A stretch of DNA of 27,482 nt, taken from an uncultured Lachnospiraceae bacterium. GTDB taxonomy: Bacteria > Bacillota > Clostridia > Lachnospirales > Lachnospiraceae. The stretch lies in assembly GCA_900554205.1 (NCBI GenBank), contig USGM01000033.1, positions 1 through 27,482 of the forward strand. Direction: 5' to 3'. Positions 1 through 7,242 of this stretch are shown piece by piece. Position 1 is the first letter of the stretch. The number at the start of each line of letters is the position of its first letter. The notes under the pieces were generated by a model that saw only the letters and a program-made list of their open reading frames with translations, was not told the DNA's origin and did not search any database. A program made the translations under genes and the position numbers.

Positions 1-1292
1 AGATTGTGGATTTCCTTCACAATCCCCAGAAATATCAGGAGATCGGGGCGGTGTGCCCGAAGGGAGCACTGCTGGTAGGTCCTCCCGGAACAGGTAAGAC
101 GCTGCTTGCAAAGGCGGTTGCCGGTGAGGCGGAGGTTCCCTTTTTCTCCATATCCGGTTCGGAATTTGTGGAGATGTTTGTCGGCATGGGAGCGTCGAAG
201 GTGCGTGACCTGTTTAAGCAGGCGAATGAGAAGGCTCCCTGCATTGTCTTCATCGATGAGATCGATACCATAGGTAAAAAGCGTGACAGTGGCGGCATGG
301 GCGGAAACGATGAGCGCGAGCAGACGCTGAACCAGCTGTTGACGGAGATGGACGGCTTTGATGCCTCCAAGGGTGTCGTCATACTCGCGGCAACGAACCG
401 GCCCGACACCCTTGATCCCGCGCTCTTAAGACCGGGGCGTTTCGACCGGAGAATCCCGGTGGAACTGCCCGACCTCAAGGGAAGAGAGGAAATTTTAAAG
501 GTTCATGCGAGAAAGGTAAAGCTCGCGGACAATGTTGACTTTAACGCCATTGCGAGGGCGGCATCCGGTGCGTCCGGCGCAGAGCTTGCCAATATGGTGA
601 ATGAGGCGGCATTAAAGGCCGTGAGGGAGAACCGGAAGTTTGTCACCCAGGCAGATCTGGAGGAGAGCATCGAGACGGTCATCGCCGGATACCAGAAAAA
701 GAATGAGGTGCTTTCATCGAAGGAGAAGCTGATTGTCGCCTACCATGAGATCGGACATGCCCTTGTGGCGGCGCTGCAGACGGATTCGGCGCCTGTCACA
801 AAGATCACGATCATTCCCCGTACTTCCGGGGCGCTCGGCTATACGATGCAGGTGGATGCTGAGGAGCGGAACCTGATGTCGGAGGAGGAACTGAAAAATA
901 AGATCGCTACCCTGACCGGCGGACGCTGTGCCGAGAAGCTGATCTTCAATTCGATAACGACGGGGGCATCGAACGATATTGAACAGGCGACAAAGCTTGC
1001 AAGGGCAATGATTACGCGTTACGGAATGAGCGACAGGTTCGGCATGGTTGCACTGGAGACGCAGACCAATGCTTATCTCGGTGGAGACAGTTCCTTAAGC
1101 TGTTCGCCGGAGATGGCTGCCGAGGTGGACGACATGGTTATCGAAACGGTGCGCGAGGGCTATGACAAGGCGATGGGACTTTTGAAGACGCATCAGTCCA
1201 AGCTGCACGAGCTGGCGAAATATCTCTATGAGAAGGAGACGATCACGGGCGAGGAATTCATGAAAATTCTTCACGCGGAGGAAGAAAAATAA
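1..1292 (+). CDS. ftsH: ATP-dependent zinc metalloprotease FtsH, 3' part (5' end outside window)
   Basis: This is a membrane-anchored AAA+ protease that degrades misfolded and regulatory proteins. The reading frame is already open at the window edge and the first residues sit just before the AAA domain, so the N-terminal membrane segments lie upstream and the GTG at 6 is not the real start. Visible motifs are Walker A GPPGTGKT (about 78-101), Walker B with FIDEID, the second region of homology (ATNRPDTLDPALLRPGRFDR), the zinc site HEIGH (744-758), and the downstream SNDIEQAT stretch that supplies the third zinc ligand. The zinc motif has Ile where most FtsH proteins have Ala (HEAGH); the catalytic Glu and both His residues are kept. 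The tail after the protease domain is short, ending in a charged EEEK. A strong terminator follows directly, so this is the end of its transcript. Confidence 0.95.
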   Translation, partial: IVDFLHNPQKYQEIGAVCPKGALLVGPPGTGKTLLAKAVAGEAEVPFFSISGSEFVEMFVGMGASKVRDLFKQANEKAPCIVFIDEIDTIGKKRDSGGMGGNDEREQTLNQLLTEMDGFDASKGVVILAATNRPDTLDPALLRPGRFDRRIPVELPDLKGREEILKVHARKVKLADNVDFNAIARAASGASGAELANMVNEAALKAVRENRKFVTQADLEESIETVIAGYQKKNEVLSSKEKLIVAYHEIGHALVAALQTDSAPVTKITIIPRTSGALGYTMQVDAEERNLMSEEELKNKIATLTGGRCAEKLIFNSITTGASNDIEQATKLARAMITRYGMSDRFGMVALETQTNAYLGGDSSLSCSPEMAAEVDDMVIETVREGYDKAMGLLKTHQSKLHELAKYLYEKETITGEEFMKILHAEEEK

Positions 1293-1301
1293 AAGAAAAA
1301 C

Positions 1302-1339
1302 AAAAAAATGCAATTCGCTCTTTGCGGGTTGCATTTTTT
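1302..1339 (+). terminator. Intrinsic terminator after ftsH
   Basis: An 11-bp stem (1308-1318 with 1324-1334, including two G-T pairs) closes a 5-nt loop and is followed by a run of T. The A-run before the stem can extend the pairing into the T-run. It starts 9 nt after the ftsH stop codon. Confidence 0.85.
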
Positions 1340-1349
1340 GTGTTATACT
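1322..1349 (+). promoter_or_regulatory. Possible promoter of the decarboxylase operon
   Basis: TTGCGG (1322-1327), a 16-nt spacer and TATACT (1344-1349) form a sigma-A-like pair. The -35 box overlaps the 3' arm of the ftsH terminator hairpin, which weakens the call. It would leave a leader of about 85 nt before the ATG at 1441. No better pair was seen in 1350-1426. Confidence 0.3.
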
Positions 1350-1440
1350 AGTCAAGACAATAATCGGGGGATTTTGGTTTTTTTAGATTTCCTGTATTAA
1401 ATTGTTTCTATCTATTTATTATAAACGGAGGACTGAAAGC

Positions 1441-2871
1441 ATGAGTACTACTTCAAAAGCGAGTCAAAGAATCACAGCTTTACTCGACGACAACAGTTTC
1501 GTTGAAATCGGCGGACTTGTAACTGCAAGGGCTACGGATTTCAATATGAAACCAGACGAAACTCCTTCAGACGGTTGCGTGACCGGCTACGGAGTAATTG
1601 GTGGTAAGCCCGTGTATGTGTACAGCCAGGATGCGTCCGTGATGAACGGCACGATCGGTGAGATGCATGCAAGGAAGATTGCCAACATCTATGATCTGGC
1701 AATGAAGACAGGAGCACCTGTCATCGGTCTGATCGATTCTGCGGGACTTAGATTACAGGAGGCAACAGATGCACTGAATGCTTTCGGTGCGATCTACATG
1801 AAGCAGACACTTGCTTCCGGTGTGGTTCCCCAGATCACGGCAATTCTCGGCAGCTGCGGCGGTGGACTTGCTCTGTTCCCTACCATGACAGACTTTACTT
1901 TCATGGAAGAGAAGAATGCAAAGCTGTTCGTCAATGCACCGAACGCACTGGACGGAAATGTTGTTACAAAGTGTGATTCCGCTTCCGCTGCATTCCAGTC
2001 GGAGGAGAGCGGCATTGTCGATGTAGTGGCTGACGAGGCGACTGTTATTGCAAAGATCCGCGATCTGATTGCATTCCTTCCCTCCAACAATAACGAGGGC
2101 AGCGACATTGTCGAGTGCACGGATGATCTGAACCGCGTGAATGCAGAGCTTGCCGGCTGTGTCGGCGATACCTCCATTGCTCTGGCTGTTATTGCAGATG
2201 ACAGCGACTTCTTCGAGGTGAAGAAGAACTACGGCAAGGAGATGGTTGTGGGCTTCCTGAAGCTGGACGGCGTTACGGTAGGCGCTGTGGCAAACAGAAG
2301 CGAGATCTGCGACGAGGAAGGCAAGGTTGCAGAGAAGCTGGATGCGGTTCTCTCCAAGGAGGGCTGTGAAAAGGCTGCTGACTTCGTTAATTTCTGCGAC
2401 GCATTTGACATTCCTGTGCTGACGCTCACCAACGTAAAGGGCTATAAGGCAACCATGTGCTCTGAAAAGGGCATCGCAAAGGCTGCTGCAAAGCTTACAT
2501 ATGCATTTGCAAATGCAACTGTTCCCAAGGTGAATGTCATTATCGGCAAGGCACTCGGAACAGCGGCAACGGTTATGAATTCCAAGGCGCTGGGCGCTGA
2601 CATCACATATGCATGGCCGAACGCTGAGATCGGTGCTATGGACGGCAAGCTGGCTGCAAAGATCATGTACGACGGACAGGGCGCTGACGTGATCAATGAG
2701 AAGGCTGCCGCATACGAGGCATTACAGCTTTCCGCAGTAAGCGCTGCAAGGAGAGGATATGTGGACAGAATCGTAGAGGCTGCCGACACCAGAAAGTATG
2801 TCATCGGTGCCTTTGAGATGCTCTTTACCAAGAGCGAGGATCGTCCGGTTAAAAAGCACGGAACAGTATAG
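1441..2871 (+). CDS. mmdA: Carboxyltransferase of the MmdA / transcarboxylase 12S / PccB type
   Basis: The 476-aa product has the crotonase-fold carboxyltransferase architecture, with N- and C-terminal halves. It would move CO2 between an acyl-CoA such as methylmalonyl-CoA and biotin on the carrier protein encoded at 3703. Family-like features are the DGCVTGYGVIGG segment, MNGTIGEMHARKI, the SAGLRLQEATDAL helix and the glycine-rich GSCGGGLALFPTMTD oxyanion-hole stretch in the N-half, with a matching IGKALGTAATVMNSKALGAD segment in the C-half. The ATG at 1441 was chosen because GGAGG lies at 1427-1431; an in-frame upstream TTG has no such site. Codon use is strongly biased, suggesting high expression. 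The CoA substrate cannot be read from the sequence: methylmalonyl-CoA is favoured by the partner subunits, but propionyl-CoA carboxylase or glutaconyl-CoA decarboxylase alpha-like roles are possible. Confidence 0.85.
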   Translation: MSTTSKASQRITALLDDNSFVEIGGLVTARATDFNMKPDETPSDGCVTGYGVIGGKPVYVYSQDASVMNGTIGEMHARKIANIYDLAMKTGAPVIGLIDSAGLRLQEATDALNAFGAIYMKQTLASGVVPQITAILGSCGGGLALFPTMTDFTFMEEKNAKLFVNAPNALDGNVVTKCDSASAAFQSEESGIVDVVADEATVIAKIRDLIAFLPSNNNEGSDIVECTDDLNRVNAELAGCVGDTSIALAVIADDSDFFEVKKNYGKEMVVGFLKLDGVTVGAVANRSEICDEEGKVAEKLDAVLSKEGCEKAADFVNFCDAFDIPVLTLTNVKGYKATMCSEKGIAKAAAKLTYAFANATVPKVNVIIGKALGTAATVMNSKALGADITYAWPNAEIGAMDGKLAAKIMYDGQGADVINEKAAAYEALQLSAVSAARRGYVDRIVEAADTRKYVIGAFEMLFTKSEDRPVKKHGTV

Positions 2872-2890
2872 AAAGGTGATTATAGTTAAG

Positions 2891-3682
2891 ATGAAGAAGA
2901 GATTGATGGCTTTAGTTTGTATGCTTACCTGTATCTTCGGACTGACCGCCTGCGGAAGCGGGGAGGAACTGACGGCGTATGAGCAGCAGAAGGTTGACAA
3001 CGCCGAGCAGCTTGCAGCTTCTATCGTTCCTCTTTTCACGGACTACCTTTGCAACGCAGAGGAGTTCACTTCAGCAGATCTGACCAATGAAGAGATCGAA
3101 TATCTCTGCGAACAGTATTTCGGCTTACAGGTTGACGGCTATGCGGTGACAACGGCGATTGAATCCTTCAGCTCGGCTCTGGAGAGCATGGGAAGTGTGG
3201 TAGGCGTCGGCGAGGCGGATTCCAAGATCGACGGAAAGCAGATCATTGTCAATGTCGATGTCACAGGCGAAAAGAAGAATGCTTCCGCGGAGATCATTTT
3301 CTCAAATGATATGTTCCTTAAGCTGGAATCTGCGGCGCTGAATCCCGTTTCTTCCATGGGAGAGCTGATGGGCAGGGCAGCATTGAATACGCTGATCGGT
3401 ATGGGAACGGTATTCCTTGTACTGATTCTGATCAGCTTTATCATTTCGGCAATGCAGTTTATTCCCAAGCTGCAGGAGGCAATGACAAACCGTAAGAAGG
3501 AAAAGAAGGCAGTACCGGAGACGGTTGCGGCAGCACCTGCAGCGGCTCAGCCTGTGGTACAGGAGACGGTGGCTGAAACAGATGACTGTGAGCTCGTTGC
3601 AGCTATTGCAGCTGCAATTGCGGCATATCGTGGAGAGACATCCACAGATGGATTTGTTGTACGTTCTATCAGAAGACGCTAA
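2891..3682 (+). CDS. OadG-like gamma/delta subunit of Na+-pumping decarboxylase, with lipoprotein signal
   Basis: The 263-aa product begins with a lipoprotein signal (MKKRL, a hydrophobic stretch, then LTAC with Cys21). An extracytoplasmic domain of about 140 residues follows, then one membrane helix (about 166-190), a basic patch NRKKEKK, an Ala/Pro linker, and a C-terminal ELVAAIAAAIAAYRG...GFVVRSIRR block. That last block is typical of the small gamma/delta subunits that hold oxaloacetate or methylmalonyl-CoA decarboxylase together and contact the biotin carrier. Classical OadG proteins are about 80-120 aa and lack the lipoprotein domain, so this is an enlarged form. ATG 2891 gives a clean signal peptide; an in-frame upstream start would lie inside the preceding gene. 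AAAGG sits at 2872-2876. The gene is 19 nt after the 12S-like gene. Confidence 0.8.
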   Translation: MKKRLMALVCMLTCIFGLTACGSGEELTAYEQQKVDNAEQLAASIVPLFTDYLCNAEEFTSADLTNEEIEYLCEQYFGLQVDGYAVTTAIESFSSALESMGSVVGVGEADSKIDGKQIIVNVDVTGEKKNASAEIIFSNDMFLKLESAALNPVSSMGELMGRAALNTLIGMGTVFLVLILISFIISAMQFIPKLQEAMTNRKKEKKAVPETVAAAPAAAQPVVQETVAETDDCELVAAIAAAIAAYRGETSTDGFVVRSIRRR

Positions 3683-3702
3683 ATAAATGGAGGATAATAA
3701 AA

Positions 3703-4095
3703 ATGAAGAACTATACCATTACCGTAAATGGAAACGTGTATGATGTAACAGTAGAAGAGGGCGCATCCACAGGAGCACCCGTTGCAGCAAAGGCACCCGC
3801 AGCTCCCAAGGCAGCTCCTGTAGCTCCTAAGGCTGCACCCGCAGCTCCGGCAGCAGCACCTGCAGCATCCGGTGCAGCAGGCAGCGTAAAGATCGAGGCA
3901 GGCGCAGCTGGTAAGGTATTCAAGCTGGAGAAGAAGCCCGGAGATGCTGTCAAGGCAGGAGATGCTGTTGTTGTCATTGAGGCAATGAAGATGGAGATTC
4001 CGGTTGTTGCTCCTCAGGATGGAACTGTTGCAAGTATCGATGTCACTGTCGGTGATGCTGTTGAGGCAGGTGCTGTTCTCGCAACCATGAACTAA
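3703..4095 (+). CDS. Biotin carboxyl carrier protein of the decarboxylase/transcarboxylase (1.3S / MmdC-like)
   Basis: The 130-aa product has a short N-terminal beta segment (about 1-18), a flexible Ala/Pro/Lys linker (about 25-58) and a biotinyl domain (60-130). The attachment motif is EAMKMEI, with Lys96 the expected biotinylation site. It shuttles carboxyl groups between the two carboxyltransferases and the membrane beta subunit. Length and layout match the 1.3S subunit of transcarboxylase and the gamma subunit of methylmalonyl-CoA decarboxylase. GGAGG at 3689-3693 supports the ATG. A biotin ligase is needed but is not in this window. Confidence 0.92.
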   Translation: MKNYTITVNGNVYDVTVEEGASTGAPVAAKAPAAPKAAPVAPKAAPAAPAAAPAASGAAGSVKIEAGAAGKVFKLEKKPGDAVKAGDAVVVIEAMKMEIPVVAPQDGTVASIDVTVGDAVEAGAVLATMN

Positions 4096-4154
4096 GCTTT
4101 ATGGCTGGCACGGCATTGTACCAACTATAGACAACGACAACAGGAGGTCAACAA

Positions 4155-5306
4155 ATGGAATACATAGGTTCTACGCTTAGCAACCTGCTTCATCAGACAG
4201 CGTTTTTTAACCTGACATGGGGAAATTACCTTATGATAGCAGTTGCGTGCTTCTTTCTTTATCTGGCTATTCGCTGGGAGTTTGAACCGTTGCTTCTGGT
4301 TCCGATAGCCTTTGGTATGCTGTTGGTTAATATCTATCCCGACATCATGCTTCACGCAGAGGACGCGGCTAACGGTGCCGGCGGCCTGCTGTATTACTTT
4401 TATAAGTTAGACGAGCTGGCGATTCTGCCCTCACTGATATTCATGGGTGTCGGCGCGATGACGGACTTCGGTCCTCTGATCGCAAACCCCAAGAGTTTCC
4501 TGCTGGGAGCTGCGGCGCAGTTCGGTATCTTCGCTGCATATTTCGGAGCAATCTGGCTCGGCTTCAACGACAAGGCAGCTGCCGCTATCTCCATCATCGG
4601 TGGTGCGGACGGCCCTACATCGATTTTCCTTGCCGGTAAGCTCGGACAGACGGCGATTCTCGGACCGATCGCAGTGGCGGCATATTCCTACATGTCACTG
4701 GTTCCGGTTATCCAGCCGCCGATCATGAAGCTCTTCACGACGGAGAAAGAGCGTAAGATCAAGATGGGTCAGCTTCGTCCTGTTACAAAGCTGGAGAAGA
4801 TCCTGTTCCCCATCATTGTTACAATCGTAGTTTGTCTGATCCTTCCTACGACAGCTCCTCTGGTAGGTCTGCTGATGCTCGGCAACCTCTTCAAGGAGTC
4901 CGGCGTGGTAAGACAGCTGACTGAGACAGCTTCCAACGCAATGATGTACATTGTCGTTATCCTGCTGGGAACCTCCGTAGGTGCAACGACAAGTGCAGAG
5001 GCATTCCTGAACATGGATACTTTGAAGATCGTAGGTCTCGGACTGATCGCATTTGCATTCGGTACAGCTGCGGGTATCCTCTTCGGTAAGCTGCTCTGTG
5101 TAATGACACACGGAAAGACGAACCCGCTGATCGGCTCCGCAGGTGTGTCTGCCGTACCTATGGCAGCGCGTGTTTCCCAGAAGGTCGGCGCGGAAGCAGA
5201 TCCCACAAACTTCCTGCTGATGCACGCAATGGGACCCAACGTAGCAGGCGTTATCGGTACCGCTGTTGCAGCCGGTACCTTCATGGCGATATTCGGGGTA
5301 TTTTAA
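4155..5306 (+). CDS. oadB: Na+-transporting decarboxylase beta subunit
   Basis: This 383-aa polytopic membrane protein decarboxylates carboxybiotin and uses the energy to export Na+. The conserved pump motif GGADGPTSIF is present, with Asp152 matching the essential Asp of characterised OadB proteins, and so is the C-terminal NPLIGSAGVSAVPMAARV region. Many hydrophobic segments run through the protein. The N-terminus (before about residue 40) is somewhat longer than the shortest homologs. The start is supported by AGGAGGT at 4142-4148, 6 nt before ATG. It follows the biotin carrier by 59 nt and is followed by the hairpin-rich spacer. OadB, MmdB and GcdB cannot be told apart by sequence alone, so the symbol is generic. 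Confidence 0.93.
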   Translation: MEYIGSTLSNLLHQTAFFNLTWGNYLMIAVACFFLYLAIRWEFEPLLLVPIAFGMLLVNIYPDIMLHAEDAANGAGGLLYYFYKLDELAILPSLIFMGVGAMTDFGPLIANPKSFLLGAAAQFGIFAAYFGAIWLGFNDKAAAAISIIGGADGPTSIFLAGKLGQTAILGPIAVAAYSYMSLVPVIQPPIMKLFTTEKERKIKMGQLRPVTKLEKILFPIIVTIVVCLILPTTAPLVGLLMLGNLFKESGVVRQLTETASNAMMYIVVILLGTSVGATTSAEAFLNMDTLKIVGLGLIAFAFGTAAGILFGKLLCVMTHGKTNPLIGSAGVSAVPMAARVSQKVGAEADPTNFLLMHAMGPNVAGVIGTAVAAGTFMAIFGVF

Positions 5307-5315
5307 AGCTGTGCA

Positions 5316-5378
5316 TGCCGACAGCTGGCGATGCAGCTGTCGTGCTTGCACGAACAGCAAGACGACCAGCTGCCGGCA
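5316..5378 (+). repeat. Long imperfect hairpin
   Basis: TGCCGACAGCTGG (5316-5328) pairs with CCAGCTGCCGGCA (5366-5378) with one mismatch. Inside it, TCGT-G-CTTGC can pair with GCAAGACGA, or alternatively GCTGTCGTG can pair with CACGAACAGC with a bulge, so two inner folds compete. There is no T-run after it, so it does not look like a simple terminator. Confidence 0.75.
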
Positions 5379-5384
5379 TATAGA

Positions 5385-5431
5385 GCGCGAAGCGCGATGA
5401 AATAGGCTCGCAGAGCCTATGAATGCACAGC
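5385..5431 (+). repeat. 47-nt hairpin repeat, copy 1
   Basis: It contains GCGC-GAA-GCGC and then ATAGGCTC-GCA-GAGCCTAT, two perfect stems with triloops, and ends in GAATGCACAGC. It differs from copy 2 at one base, which falls in a loop. Confidence 0.85.
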
Positions 5432-5446
5432 GTAGCCGGCGGAAAG

Positions 5447-5493
5447 GCGCGAAGCGCGATGAAATAGGCTCGAAGAGCCTATGAATGCACAGC
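5447..5493 (+). repeat. 47-nt hairpin repeat, copy 2
   Basis: It matches copy 1 at 46 of 47 positions. The second loop is GAA instead of GCA, so both 8-bp stem arms are kept. It is preceded by GGCGGAAAG, as is copy 3. Confidence 0.85.
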
Positions 5494-5527
5494 TTTAAGT
5501 CGCCGGCACAGTGCAACTGGCGGAAAG

Positions 5528-5554
5528 GCGCGAAGCGCGCAATAAATGCACAGC
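5528..5554 (+). repeat. Shortened hairpin repeat, copy 3
   Basis: It keeps the GCGC-GAA-GCGC hairpin and the AATGCACAGC tail but lacks the ATAGGCTC stem-loop. It ends 23 nt before the Shine-Dalgarno site of the next gene. Confidence 0.75.
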
Positions 5555-5591
5555 TTTAGCATTAACTAATTTTATATGGAGGAAAATCGTA

Positions 5592-7019
5592 ATGTCAGAA
5601 ACAATAAAGAAACCGATTAAAATTACGGAGACAGTATTGCGTGATGCTCATCAGTCCCTGATCGCAACCAGAATGCCTACCGAGTTCATGCTTCCCATTG
5701 TAGACAAGCTCGACAAGGTCGGATATCATTCTGTAGAGTGCTGGGGCGGAGCAACCTTTGATGCGTCCTTACGTTTCCTGAAGGAAGATCCGTGGGACAG
5801 ACTTCGTAAGCTGCGCGACGGATTCAAGAACACCAAGCTGCAGATGCTGTTCCGTGGACAGAATATCCTTGGCTACAGACCTTATGCAGATGATGTTGTA
5901 GACGCATTCGTACAGAAGTCTATCTCAAACGGTATCGACATCATCCGTATCTTCGACTGCCTGAACTACCTTCCCAATCTGCAGGAGGCAGTAAATGCCA
6001 CCAACAGAATGAAGCAGCAGGAGGGCAGAGGACATGCACAGGTAGCGCTGTCCTACACGCTCGGCGACGCTTATACACTGGAGTATTGGGCAGACATGGC
6101 GAAGAAGATCGAGGAGATGGGTGCAGATTCCATCTGTATCAAGGATATGGCAGGTCTTCTTGTACCTTACAAGGCAAGTGAGCTGATCAAGGCAATGAAG
6201 GAGAACACAAAGCTGCCGATCCAGCTGCACACCCACTACACCTCCGGTGTTGCAAGCATGACCTATCTGAAGGCTGTTGAAGCCGGTGTAGATGTGATCG
6301 ATACAGCAATCAGCCCGTTCGCAATGGGAACCTCCCAGCCTGCAACCGAGGTTATGGTTGAGACCTTCCGCGGAACCGAGTATGATACCGGATTTGACCA
6401 GAACCTTCTGGCAGAGATCGCAGACTACTTCCGTCCTTACAGAGACGAGTGCCTGAAGAACGGACTTCTGAATCCCAAGGTAATGGGCGTAGACATCAAG
6501 ACCCTGCTCTATCAGGTACCCGGCGGAATGCTTTCCAACATGGTAAGCCAGCTGAAGGAGCAGAACGCAGAGGATAAGTATTATGACGTATTGAAGGAGA
6601 TCCCTGAGGTTCGTAAGGATCTCGGTGAGCCCCCTCTGGTTACGCCTTCTTCACAGATCGTCGGCACACAGGCGGTGTTCAACGTACTGATGGGCGAGAG
6701 ATACAAGATGGCAACGAAGGAGACCAAGGCTGTACTGCGTGGAGAGTACGGACAGACAGTTAAGCCTATGAGTCAGGAAGTCATCGACAAGGTTATCCCC
6801 GGCGAGAAGAGACTGACAGGACGTTTCGCAGATACACTTCCCGCAGAGATGGATAAGCTGGAGAATGAGATGAAGGAATGGAAGCAGCAGGATGAGGATG
6901 TCCTTTCCTATGCACTGTTCCCTCAGGTTGCTACTGATTTCTTCAAGTACCGTCAGGCGCAGCAGGAAAAGGTTGACATGACACAGGCGGACACCAAAAA
7001 CGGCGCTTACCCTGTATAA
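5592..7019 (+). CDS. oadA: Carboxyltransferase of the OadA / transcarboxylase 5S / pyruvate carboxylase B type
   Basis: The 475-aa product has the HMG-CoA-lyase-like TIM barrel plus the helical PYC/OADA domain. It would move CO2 between biotin and pyruvate/oxaloacetate. Metal-site residues are Asp18 (LRDAHQS), Lys184 (CIKDMAG, the Lys that becomes carbamylated in this family) and His213/His215 (LHTHYTSG). It ends after the PYC domain and has no fused biotinyl domain, unlike OadA of enterobacteria, so it must use the separate carrier at 3703; its length is close to the transcarboxylase 5S subunit. The ATG at 5592 has GGAGG at 5578-5582. Codon bias matches the other operon genes. Together with the 12S-like gene this gives both halves of a methylmalonyl-CoA:pyruvate transcarboxylase. 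Confidence 0.92.
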   Translation: MSETIKKPIKITETVLRDAHQSLIATRMPTEFMLPIVDKLDKVGYHSVECWGGATFDASLRFLKEDPWDRLRKLRDGFKNTKLQMLFRGQNILGYRPYADDVVDAFVQKSISNGIDIIRIFDCLNYLPNLQEAVNATNRMKQQEGRGHAQVALSYTLGDAYTLEYWADMAKKIEEMGADSICIKDMAGLLVPYKASELIKAMKENTKLPIQLHTHYTSGVASMTYLKAVEAGVDVIDTAISPFAMGTSQPATEVMVETFRGTEYDTGFDQNLLAEIADYFRPYRDECLKNGLLNPKVMGVDIKTLLYQVPGGMLSNMVSQLKEQNAEDKYYDVLKEIPEVRKDLGEPPLVTPSSQIVGTQAVFNVLMGERYKMATKETKAVLRGEYGQTVKPMSQEVIDKVIPGEKRLTGRFADTLPAEMDKLENEMKEWKQQDEDVLSYALFPQVATDFFKYRQAQQEKVDMTQADTKNGAYPV

Positions 7020-7038
7020 AAAAATTATGTAAAAGGGC

Positions 7039-7067
7039 TTGACAAAGCGAATGATATAAGGCATAAT
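7039..7067 (+). promoter_or_regulatory. Sigma-A-type promoter upstream of a terminator
   Basis: TTGACA (7039-7044), a 17-nt spacer and CATAAT (7062-7067) make a near-consensus promoter. Transcription would start near 7074 and meet the terminator at 7100-7138 after only about 65 nt. Confidence 0.7.
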
Positions 7068-7099
7068 AGACTACGATCCATGTGATCTATGGCACAGTT

Positions 7100-7138
7100 C
7101 CCGCAGAAATCAGAATATGGTTTCTGCGGGGTTTTTTT
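7100..7138 (+). terminator. Strong intrinsic terminator
   Basis: A perfect 10-bp stem CCCGCAGAAA (7100-7109) / TTTCTGCGGG (7121-7130) with an 11-nt loop is followed by seven T. It ends both the decarboxylase operon and any transcript from the promoter at 7039. Confidence 0.92.
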
Positions 7139-7144
7139 ATGCCC

Positions 7145-7184
7145 TTGACAGGCGGAGGACAAGTCTGTAAAATAACATATGTTA
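7145..7184 (+). promoter_or_regulatory. tetR promoter with palindromic operator candidate
   Basis: TTGACA (7145-7150), a 17-nt spacer and TAAAAT (7168-7173) form a strong promoter. The perfect 12-bp palindrome TAACATATGTTA (7173-7184) overlaps the -10 end and the start site. Its position suggests autoregulation by the TetR protein encoded at 7243. Confidence 0.7.
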
Positions 7185-7242
7185 CGGAGAGAGAAAGCGT
7201 ATCTGTTAGAGATACCGGAACAGAGAGGTACTTGGTGGGAAA

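Larger units (their letters stand above)
5307..5560 (+). repeat. Hairpin-rich repeat block between beta subunit and 5S-like gene
   Basis: This non-coding spacer holds a long imperfect hairpin (5316-5378) followed by three copies of a 47-nt unit, the third shortened. Each full unit contains two small hairpins with GNA-type triloops. TTAAAGCTGTGCAT near 5305 is the inverse complement of ATGCACAGCTTTAA (5484-5497); shorter forms of the latter end copies 1 and 3, so the block is bounded by inverted repeats. The same structure could be an inserted repeat element, an RNA processing or stabilising region, or both. No open frame with a ribosome site was found in it. Confidence 0.85.

Noticed and set aside
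4695..5516. Minus-strand frame of 273 codons across the beta-subunit gene and the hairpin spacer
   Set aside because: It is antisense to a well-conserved gene, rich in Cys/Gln/Arg as expected for an antisense shadow, and has no family features.
5385..5554. Possible CRISPR or riboswitch in the hairpin spacer
   Set aside because: Repeats are nearly adjacent with related spacers, and no known riboswitch core could be recognised.
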